Of a stretch of 21,722 bases of DNA, positions 15,514-21,722 are shown piece after piece. This stretch comes from a virus. The position numbers and the translations under genes are program-made. Within the stretch, counting starts at the first letter, position 1. Every line of letters begins with the position of its first letter. The stretch spans positions 1 through 21,722 of IMG/VR virus record IMGVR_UViG_3300047480_001156; one strand, given 5' to 3'. The notes below the pieces were generated by a model. It was not told the DNA's origin, searched no databases, and was given only the letters and a program-made list of their open reading frames with translations.

Positions 15514-16730
15514 GGGGCTGGGGTCTCGGAGGCGGCGGTTGGAGAAGTTACTTCGGTTGGCACGTTGGGCGAGACTGCCCCACCAACAACCATTTGACCA
15601 ATTTGACCAGCAACATATGTAGAAGGTGAAGCAGGTCCAATAGATACGTCATTCACTTGTACAAATGATGGAGATCTTAATACTCCGACCAAATCAATAA
15701 AGTTTCCTGTCAAGCTAATCTGAGTAGATGCATTAATACTAATAGCAGCACCAGATTTGATTGACATAACTCCAGAAGAGTTAATACCAACATCTGTACC
15801 AAACATCTTCAATTTATTTAGAGATTGAATTTGAGTTTCTAAGGTACTCTTAGTGGTAATCTTTCCTACTGCTGTAGCATTAATGTCCTTGGTAGCAGTC
15901 ATATTAATACCCAATCCAGCAGTCTCTATGATAGATCCAGCAGTGGCAGTTGTGGTATGAGATCCTTTCGCAATTGTAGTTGTTACAGATCCAGCAGCGA
16001 CAGTAGTGTTTATATCTCCAACTGTGACTACAACATTCTTACCAGCAGCTTTGCTGCTATCAACACCTATGGTTTCTGAATAAGTAAATGGAACAGTAAC
16101 TATAGGAATTGACACTGGTAAACCAGAGACAATCAATTGCTTTTTGCCAGATATAGTTTCTACTACATCTCCAACAGTATACTTACTATATGAACCAAAA
16201 GCAACGTCTCCCTGACTTCCTTGTGGTTTGTACTGAGAAAATTGAAATTCTCCTAAGGTATCAATATAGTAATTACCAGCAACGTTGGTAGTTTTTGTGG
16301 TAGTTGTTTCATCAATGCGTGGAGCATTCATTACTAGTTTTCCAGTGGATGTTACTGATGTTTGCATTCCACTGTTCACAATAGCATTGGTAGTAGCGTT
16401 AATTGTTACTGTGCCAGCATTTAAGTTTAAATACTCTCCCCCGTCTATAATTAATTTTTTATATGCTTTTATTCTAATTTCTGGGGCATTGACACATAGA
16501 ACTCCTTCGATTGTTTCTACGGTCATGTTGCCAGAGGCAACTAAATCAAAAAATCCCTCTTCAGCATTTTCACTATGCTCTCGGGAAGCACGAACAAAAA
16601 TACCTCTGTCAGTAATTACAATCCCAGATCCGAATTGCCTCAACCATCCAGTAGCATATGAACCTTCAATATAGTCGGTTCCATACTTGGATATTCTTTC
16701 TTGCTCAAAAGCTCTATTAAGTGGTTCCAT
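15510..16730 (-). CDS. baseplate central spike protein, gp5 C-terminal (beta-helix) like (406 aa)
   Basis: N-terminal residues 1-50 contain GWLRQFGSGIVITDRG. The rest is dominated by short alternating V/I/T strands with regularly spaced glycines. Residues 238-274 repeat every nine residues: GDINTTVAA, GSVTTTIAK, GSHTTTATA, GSIIETAGL, then GINMTATKD. This recalls the intertwined trimeric beta-helix of T4 gp5C (octads) and VgrG spikes, which puncture the outer membrane. It ends in a Pro/Ala/Ser/Thr-rich tail. It starts six bases after the gp5-like gene and in the same frame, with no clear ribosome site, suggesting reinitiation. In T4, hub and spike are one chain cut after synthesis; here they are two genes. 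No lysozyme motif is present. The last 60 or so bases are noticeably GC-rich compared with neighbours. Confidence 0.75.
   Translation of the reverse strand: MEPLNRAFEQERISKYGTDYIEGSYATGWLRQFGSGIVITDRGIFVRASREHSENAEEGFFDLVASGNMTVETIEGVLCVNAPEIRIKAYKKLIIDGGEYLNLNAGTVTINATTNAIVNSGMQTSVTSTGKLVMNAPRIDETTTTKTTNVAGNYYIDTLGEFQFSQYKPQGSQGDVAFGSYSKYTVGDVVETISGKKQLIVSGLPVSIPIVTVPFTYSETIGVDSSKAAGKNVVVTVGDINTTVAAGSVTTTIAKGSHTTTATAGSIIETAGLGINMTATKDINATAVGKITTKSTLETQIQSLNKLKMFGTDVGINSSGVMSIKSGAAISINASTQISLTGNFIDLVGVLRSPSFVQVNDVSIGPASPSTYVAGQIGQMVVGGAVSPNVPTEVTSPTAASETPAP
15912..16019 (-). repeat. nine-residue repeats in the spike
   Basis: These bases encode residues 238-273 of the spike: four consecutive nine-residue units starting at glycines 238, 247, 256 and 265, with a fifth unit starting at Gly274. 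The pattern is G-[SD]-x-x-[TE]-T-x-x-x. The register is exact, with no insertion. Confidence 0.8.
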
Positions 16731-16736
16731 AGTTTA

Positions 16737-19700
16737 TCAAGGGCAATCAACGTATTTAGCGGCGGGAGCAGTCCTTGCTTTTTCAGTAATTACAACGCCA
16801 GTTTCCTCTCTAGGAACACAACTTAACTGACCAATTGCTCTTGCTCCAGAACCAGCATTTTCATCAATGATTTGAATTGCTGGAATAGTATCGTAATCAA
16901 ATGTATCATCAATAACTTCGATACCAGTTATATATCCGTTTTCAACAATTGCTGTAGCAACTTTTGAATTTCCATCAACATAAACTTTCGGATTGGTATA
17001 TTTTGCTCCAGGATTTAAAACTTCAATTCCAGTTAATTTACAATAATATGCTTCATCTTTTTGAATGTCTCCTTTATAAGAAAGACCAGGATCTAATACT
17101 TGAATTTCAACTAGTCTCCCTCTGTTATCTAAAACAGGTTTAACTGTTGCTCCATATCCATCTCCCTCGATTAAGGCAACTGGAGCACGATCATATGTAA
17201 CATCACCTGGAGTAACAGGAATGTTAATAATTCTTCCAAAAACATCGGTTATGATTTTAGCAGAAGGTGGAATTGGAGTAGAAAAACTAGTTCTGGGAGG
17301 AACTACAGTTTGTAAAGTAGTTGCGGGTGCTTTAATTATAACGCTTGTTGAAACTCCAGTAGCAACCAAAGTGAACACTAAAGTTTCATCTGCTTCCAAA
17401 TCATTTCCATCAGATGAAATAGTAATAGGAACAACTGCTTGGTTATTATTAATTGTTACTAGTCCCGATAGTGCTCCTCCAAGAATATCATCTGATGTAA
17501 TATTTGTTCCAGAAATACTGTAAGAAAATACTGTTCCATCAGGAATGTTTGTTGTATAAACATTTACATCAAAACTTTCTCCTTCCACAACACTCTGTTT
17601 ACTTGGAACTAGAGCATAAGTTGGGGTTGTGTTTATTGGAGTAACTGGAGCGGGAACACTATTTCCAACGTCAGTAATAGGAACACTTCTTGTTACATTA
17701 ATTCCATTGGGAAGGTTAACTAAAGTAACCGTAATATATTCATTTTCGGATAGTGTATCTGAAGCAATTACGAATGGAATAGTTGCCGAATTATTGCTAA
17801 TGGTAACGGTTCCACTGAAACTAGAGAGACCGACTACATCTGCTAAGTTGTCAATTCCACTAACTTGATAGTTTATATTAGTACCATCAGGTACGTTAGT
17901 TGTGATAACACTAAAAGTAACAGCATCTCCTTCGGCAACTGCAGTTTTATCAGCGAACAAACTATAAGAAGATGCTGAAGCTGCTGCCGCTAGAGCAGGA
18001 CTTACTGGAATTACTGGAGTAATTACTGATGATCCACTAGGAGTAGTTGCTGGACTAAACGCTTGGATATTGATAACCCCATCACTATTGTCAACTACAC
18101 CGTAAGAATCATTAGAAGTAATTCTAACATATAGTTGTTCTTGACTGCTAGTTCCATTTGCTAAAGTTTGCACTGAAATATTTTTGCTAGTTTCTCCAAC
18201 AGAAAATCCCAAAGTTCCGTTTGTTGGAGTATAGTCTCCTCCAGTGGAAGATGCAGTGCCATCAGCAGTTGTATATTGAAGAGAGGAAATATTTTCATAT
18301 ATTCCAGGTCCATAACGAGTAACAGTAAGAGTAGCGAGATCTCCTTCAGTTACTGTAACACTATTAATAGAATACCTAACTTCTTGCGAAGTTGTAGGAG
18401 TTCCAATAAGCGTCAGTGATGTTCCTGCTGTCGCTGGATCAGTTATAGGATTTGTATAAGCTTCATCACAAAACGCTGTTGGCGTCGCTTGCGGATTTGA
18501 AGACAACGAATTTATAATTGAATCTAAAGTATCATATCCTGGAGGTTGCTTTTCTTTCTTAGATTTAAATGGATCTAAACAAATTGCTTCATACTCATCA
18601 CATGCTTCTGCACCTGGATCTGTACAAGATATGCCTAATAGTTGCAATCCAGCACTAAAGGCTGCTTGCAGAGGATCTAATCCAGCATTCAATCCAGATA
18701 AAATAGATGAAGTAAATGATAATACTTCTGTTGTTATTTGTGATGTAAGTCCAGAAAGAAATCCAAGAATACTATTAACTATATTGTTAATAGCACAAAT
18801 TGCTGGGTTTAAAATCTGATCTAATAAATCACGAACAAGTCCTTGCAAATAATCTGTAAGTTGTTCCTGCAAAGACATCATCGAACAACCAACAGAATCT
18901 AAGAGTTGGTCAAAGGTCTTTACCAAACCTTTTAATACTCCTGTCTTTGGATTGAGAAGTAAATCTACTAAATCTTTAATCCCAGCATCAATCTTTGCAT
19001 ATAAGTAACCAAATACCGAACTGAATGCAAGATTTATAACGGAAGAAATCTTATCAATATATCCAGTTGCAATTGCAGCAGTATCATAAATTTTGTTTGT
19101 AATTGGACTTAACAATCTATCACCAGCTGGTTGTCCACTTGAAACTGCATAGAACAACTGCTTTAATTGATAAGTTAATGTTCTTTTCAGTTTATCTTCT
19201 GGTTTACAATCACTAGCTAATTCTTGGCAACGTGCTAATCCAGCATCATTACCACCTAAACTCCACGGAGCTTTACATACTCCACTCATGAATGGAGTTA
19301 GTCTTTCGTCTCTACTTGTTTTATCTTGTTTATTTCCTGGCGTTCTTCCCTTTGGAGCAGGTTGCTCATCTGCATATTGATGTTTATGTGGTAGTGAGTT
19401 TGGGGAAAGAAATGTGTTAAATTCTAGTTCAGTTTGGTCTGGGTTTTGATTATTTTTTAAATCTTCCGTTTGAGAAAGTGCAGTCCTGTTAACAGATCCA
19501 ATAACCAAAGGTTGCTGCATCTCATCATCATCTAGATAAAATCCAACTACCCAATCTCCTTCTTGCAATGCACAAGTTGAAGATCCACCACCAACACTCT
19601 GTTCTACATTGGTTGGTGTCAATACATGAGCGTAAGGAAGATCAACAGTTTTAAGTTTAGAAGCAGACGCTGGATGTCTTCCAACAATTCTAACCTTTAC

Positions 19701-19814
19701 TCTGTTAGAAGCTTTACCATCTTTGTCTGCTGGCTGCTCAACTTGACCAATCCACCACTTAAAACCATCGTTTCCGATGTTATGTGTCTTACCAAAGAAA
19801 CTAGTATCTAACAT
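16737..19814 (-). CDS. 5: baseplate hub protein with gp5-type OB-fold, lysozyme domain absent (1025 aa)
   Basis: Residues 18-110 match the gp5/VgrG OB-fold: FKWWIGQVE, RVKVRIVGRHP (38-48), LPYAHVLTP (59-67), GDWVVGFYLDDDEMQQPLVIGSVN (86-109). In T4 this domain packs on gp27. No T4-lysozyme motif follows. Instead, residues about 210-400 are hydrophobic and helix-forming (ILNPAICAINNIVNSILGFL, 334-353), bounded by Cys-containing segments. Three Calx-beta-like domains come next (about 480-586, 617-715, 733-828), each with a (V/A)EG(D/E) strand start and acidic ends such as ENEYITVTL. The C-terminus (850-1000) has VLNPGAKYTNPKVYV-type repeats. ATG at 19814 is five bases after the CP12 stop and has no strong ribosome site, so coupling to CP12 translation is likely. 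T4 gp5 is 575 residues, so this protein is much longer despite lacking both the lysozyme and the spike parts. Confidence 0.82.
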   Translation of the reverse strand: MLDTSFFGKTHNIGNDGFKWWIGQVEQPADKDGKASNRVKVRIVGRHPASASKLKTVDLPYAHVLTPTNVEQSVGGGSSTCALQEGDWVVGFYLDDDEMQQPLVIGSVNRTALSQTEDLKNNQNPDQTELEFNTFLSPNSLPHKHQYADEQPAPKGRTPGNKQDKTSRDERLTPFMSGVCKAPWSLGGNDAGLARCQELASDCKPEDKLKRTLTYQLKQLFYAVSSGQPAGDRLLSPITNKIYDTAAIATGYIDKISSVINLAFSSVFGYLYAKIDAGIKDLVDLLLNPKTGVLKGLVKTFDQLLDSVGCSMMSLQEQLTDYLQGLVRDLLDQILNPAICAINNIVNSILGFLSGLTSQITTEVLSFTSSILSGLNAGLDPLQAAFSAGLQLLGISCTDPGAEACDEYEAICLDPFKSKKEKQPPGYDTLDSIINSLSSNPQATPTAFCDEAYTNPITDPATAGTSLTLIGTPTTSQEVRYSINSVTVTEGDLATLTVTRYGPGIYENISSLQYTTADGTASSTGGDYTPTNGTLGFSVGETSKNISVQTLANGTSSQEQLYVRITSNDSYGVVDNSDGVINIQAFSPATTPSGSSVITPVIPVSPALAAAASASSYSLFADKTAVAEGDAVTFSVITTNVPDGTNINYQVSGIDNLADVVGLSSFSGTVTISNNSATIPFVIASDTLSENEYITVTLVNLPNGINVTRSVPITDVGNSVPAPVTPINTTPTYALVPSKQSVVEGESFDVNVYTTNIPDGTVFSYSISGTNITSDDILGGALSGLVTINNNQAVVPITISSDGNDLEADETLVFTLVATGVSTSVIIKAPATTLQTVVPPRTSFSTPIPPSAKIITDVFGRIINIPVTPGDVTYDRAPVALIEGDGYGATVKPVLDNRGRLVEIQVLDPGLSYKGDIQKDEAYYCKLTGIEVLNPGAKYTNPKVYVDGNSKVATAIVENGYITGIEVIDDTFDYDTIPAIQIIDENAGSGARAIGQLSCVPREETGVVITEKARTAPAAKYVDCP

Positions 19815-19819
19815 GTTAA

Positions 19820-20029
19820 TCAGTCTTCGTAAATTCTACATTCGGCTGCATCTGGGTGGTCGTCACAAAACAATTCTAAAGCGGTAGGATCATGATCATC
19901 CTCTGGATGTCTTTCATGATATCTCTCTAATCTTTCCAACTCGTCTTCGATGTGACGACGACGCTGTGAATTAATATTAGGATCGTCAAGTTCGTTGCGA
20001 TCTCTTTCGATGTGGTCTTTAATTGACAT
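19820..20029 (-). CDS. cp12: CP12-like Calvin-cycle regulatory protein (69 aa)
   Basis: The last 27 residues (43-69, from EDDHDPTALELF through CDDHPDAAECRIYED) match the CP12 C-terminus. The two cysteines at 55 and 64 have the CP12 spacing of eight intervening residues around a central proline, and the acidic YED end is the tail that enters the GAPDH active site. CP12 is a redox-switched, disordered protein that ties GAPDH to phosphoribulokinase and shuts off the Calvin cycle. The N-terminal half is charged and helical (ERDRNELDDPN, DELERLERYHERHPE), without the first cysteine pair or the AWDxVEE helix of plant-type CP12. AAGGAG overlapping the hub gene's stop, nine bases before ATG 20029, is the strongest ribosome site in the operon. 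Phage-borne CP12 is known in cyanophages; here it sits between two baseplate hub genes. Confidence 0.85.
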   Translation of the reverse strand: MSIKDHIERDRNELDDPNINSQRRRHIEDELERLERYHERHPEDDHDPTALELFCDDHPDAAECRIYED

Positions 20030-20038
20030 TTACTTAGT

Positions 20039-20044
20039 CTCCTT
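20039..20044 (-). promoter_or_regulatory. strong ribosome binding site of cp12
   Basis: AAGGAG on the minus strand overlaps the TAA stop of the gp27-like gene and stands nine bases before the cp12 ATG. It is stronger than anything before the gp27-like or gp5-like starts, so cp12 may be translated more than its structural neighbours. Confidence 0.75.
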
Positions 20045-21512
20045 AAGTATTTGGTACTGAATTACCAGTCATGCCATAAGAATCTCTCATAGCCTCAATA
20101 ATACATGTGCTTTCAAATGGATTTCTACTGAAATTGTAGCACACAGACCCAACTAAGTATGCTCCACTATGAATTCTATCAATTGGATCTGCTTGTTTCT
20201 GTTCGTCGTTATCGTATGTCATTTTTGGTATCATTATATTTATTTTACTACCAGCGCGAATTGTGAGATTTCCTGGCACGATAACACTAAGTTTTTGCGA
20301 TTCTAGTAGTTTTTTACGAGTGAGAGTTTGAGACATGTATTCTTTTTGCCAATCTAAAAACTGCCCTCCCCCAGAAGTTGATGTAGATGATCCATCACTA
20401 GGTCTTGCTGGTTCGTCTGTTCCAGTAAACCATGCCTCATCATTCACTACTTTTGACATGATACGAGTAGGATATTTTGCAAGTTCCTTATGAATTTCAG
20501 GAATACCAGAAGCGGATCCAATATGACCCATTTTTGAATACGTGTCTGGTAATTTGTATATTTGCTCAGAGTATTTACCAGTATTAATATCAAAGAAACA
20601 AATGACGCTAGATAAAGTTCCAAATCTTAATTTGTGCGCTAAATCTAAATCAGACAAATATGAATAGTTCAAAATTCTATATTGATCATCGTTAGCTGAC
20701 TTTGAGTTTGCGAGTGAATATGAATAAGTTGCAACTGGATCATCACCTTTAAATCCAGATGCAGAACCAGAAGCAGATGCTCTTAGTGATAGAAGAGTGT
20801 CTATTGATTTAAATATAAATTTATCATATGTTTCAAAGAATAGATATCCAGCAGTTCCAGATCCTCTCAAAACTTTTTCTGGATTTTGTCCAATGTCAGT
20901 TCCAGAATCTGCAGTGCCAGAACCACCTGTTGATGTTTTGGCTGCATTTGGAATTGCTCTATTTGCATACATACCAATCAACTCATAAGGTCTCTTCATC
21001 ATTCCATTAATCTGCTGATTATATTTGCTTGCTTCAAAATCAAATTTCTTTGTTGTCACCTTAAGGTATTCTTTCATTATCTTTTCAACTGCTGCTTCTG
21101 CCTTTCCTTTGATAGCAATTCCCACTCGAACTCCTTCATTAATGAAGGATTCTGCAGTACATAAATGAATTGTATAAACCTGAGAATTATTGTTAACAAT
21201 TCTGTTCGTTATTTTATAGACATAAAAAGTATATGAATATGTTTTACTATCAGTGAATAGTGTCTTTAATTTAAAAGTAACTTTTTCATATCCATGAATA
21301 GGTAACGAAGAAATCATATTTTTGCCAGAATCCACAACATCGATCTGTGCAGTCATGAATGGCATATAAACACTTTCATAAATTCTTATTCCAGTGTAAA
21401 TTTCTTTGATGTCTAACGGAGATGCATACGAAGATCCACTCAGAGGATATAATTTCAACTCCTCTAATTCATAAGATTTTTGTGATCCGTGTCCTGTAAT
21501 TTCGTTAGCCAT
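20043..21512 (-). CDS. 27: baseplate hub protein, T4 gp27-like (489 aa)
   Basis: The N-terminal region (ELKLYPL, PLDIKEIYTGIRIYESVYMP at 33-52, AQIDVVDSGKNMISSLPIHGYEKVTFKLKT) reads like the first hub domain of gp27/gpD proteins, which form the trimeric ring linking tail tube to spike. A middle section (about 120-200) has ESFINEGVRVGIAIKGKAEA and a helix typical of the inserted hub domain, followed by a Gly/Ser-rich linker (195-210). The C-terminal half returns to beta structure with SVIVPGNLTIRAGSKINIMIP (405-425) and an ending close to a final hub barrel. At 489 residues it is longer than T4 gp27 (391). It lies directly before cp12 and the gp5-like gene, the expected partner. ATG at 21512 is one base after the upstream TAG and has no clear ribosome site, indicating coupling. 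Confidence 0.72.
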   Translation of the reverse strand: MANEITGHGSQKSYELEELKLYPLSGSSYASPLDIKEIYTGIRIYESVYMPFMTAQIDVVDSGKNMISSLPIHGYEKVTFKLKTLFTDSKTYSYTFYVYKITNRIVNNNSQVYTIHLCTAESFINEGVRVGIAIKGKAEAAVEKIMKEYLKVTTKKFDFEASKYNQQINGMMKRPYELIGMYANRAIPNAAKTSTGGSGTADSGTDIGQNPEKVLRGSGTAGYLFFETYDKFIFKSIDTLLSLRASASGSASGFKGDDPVATYSYSLANSKSANDDQYRILNYSYLSDLDLAHKLRFGTLSSVICFFDINTGKYSEQIYKLPDTYSKMGHIGSASGIPEIHKELAKYPTRIMSKVVNDEAWFTGTDEPARPSDGSSTSTSGGGQFLDWQKEYMSQTLTRKKLLESQKLSVIVPGNLTIRAGSKINIMIPKMTYDNDEQKQADPIDRIHSGAYLVGSVCYNFSRNPFESTCIIEAMRDSYGMTGNSVPNT

Positions 21513-21513
21513 T

Positions 21514-21722
21514 CTAGATTATAACATAGGGAATAATTCTACTGTAATCAACAAACTGCTGACCTTGAGATGGTGTTGTAGTCGTTACTGGTTGTCTTGC
21601 AATGATAATTTGGGTTTGTGCTACTTGCTGAGCCTGTTGTTTCTTCTTGTCTACAGGAGGTTTAGCACTTCCTGATTGAGGTGCTGCTGGTTTTGCTGGT
21701 TTTGCTGGTTTTGCTTGAGTAG
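21514..21722 (-). CDS. C-terminus of an unidentified virion/baseplate protein (5' end outside window)
   Basis: The frame is open from the window edge to TAG at 21514-21516, giving 68 residues. It starts with an Ala-Lys-Pro linker (AKPAKPAKPAAP), continues through a Lys/Gln-rich stretch (VDKKKQQAQQVAQTQIIIAR) and ends FVDYSRIIPYVII. Such a flexible tail with a hydrophobic end could bind a partner in the baseplate. The stop is one base from the hub gene start, so it is in the same operon. Too little is present to name it. Confidence 0.7.
   Translation of the reverse strand, partial: TQAKPAKPAKPAAPQSGSAKPPVDKKKQQAQQVAQTQIIIARQPVTTTTPSQGQQFVDYSRIIPYVII
21689..21715 (-). repeat. three perfect 9-bp tandem repeats encoding Lys-Pro-Ala units
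   Basis: The plus strand reads GGTTTTGCT three times without mismatch. It encodes the Ala-Lys-Pro linker of the partial protein at the right edge. Perfect identity suggests slippage-prone recent expansion; length could vary between relatives. Confidence 0.85.

Noticed and set aside
15497-15570. Eight-base inverted repeat (GCCCAACG / CGTTGGGC) at the spike end
   Set aside because: The arms are 58 bases apart, partly inside the coding region, with no T-run; chance pairing in a GC-rich patch is the simpler reading.
16285-16674. Plus-strand open frame of 129 codons
   Set aside because: Antisense to the spike gene; apparent hydrophobic character comes from reading Asn/Thr/Ala codons backwards. 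No promoter or ribosome site seen.
1-21722. CRISPR arrays, insertion sequences or integrase attachment sites
   Set aside because: No regularly spaced direct repeats, transposase-like frame or tRNA-fragment duplication was seen.

Overview
The window looks like part of the structural (tail) region of a T4-like cyanophage (contractile-tailed myovirus of marine Synechococcus or Prochlorococcus). The basis is a T4 gp27-like hub protein, a gp5-type OB-fold hub protein, a gp5C-like beta-helical spike, very long Thr/Ser/Asn-rich fibre proteins with tail-collar tips, a T4-type late promoter (TATAAATA), AT-rich DNA, phage tRNA genes, a 2OG-Fe(II) oxygenase and a cyanobacterial-type CP12 gene. Every gene I accept lies on the minus strand, so transcription runs from high to low coordinates. 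I could run no searches; family assignments rest on motifs read by eye.

Right part (about 21.7 to 15.5 kb), the central baseplate hub operon in transcription order: the C-terminus of an unidentified protein with an Ala-Lys-Pro linker; a gp27-like hub protein; a small CP12-like regulator of the host Calvin cycle; a 1025-residue gp5-like hub protein with an OB-fold, no recognisable lysozyme domain, a hydrophobic helical stretch and three Calx-beta-like domains; and a separate 406-residue spike with glycine-led nine-residue repeats. Gene spacings are 1 to 13 bases. The gp5-like gene and the spike gene are in the same reading frame, separated only by TGA TAA ACT.

Middle (about 15.5 to 14.9 kb), a tRNA cassette: a perfect sigma-70 consensus promoter whose -35 box contains the spike stop codon, then tRNA-Leu(UAA), an 88-codon orphan gene, tRNA-Thr(UGU), a GCAA-loop hairpin and a strong intrinsic terminator. 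One base after the terminator T-run starts a consensus T4-type late promoter.

Left part (14.9 kb to 1), the fibre operon driven by that late promoter: a 2137-residue beta-helix/stalk protein; a 1981-residue mosaic fibre with a degenerate SGNH-hydrolase-like domain, an Ig-like array, an embedded PEBP-like module and a Cys/His-rich tail-collar tip; two smaller tail-collar proteins; and a 2OG-Fe(II) oxygenase cut by the window edge.

The hub genes probably make the tail tip that pierces the cell, the fibre genes make host-contacting adhesins, and CP12 and the tRNAs are host-takeover functions embedded in the structural region. No stretch longer than about 140 bases lacks a gene.
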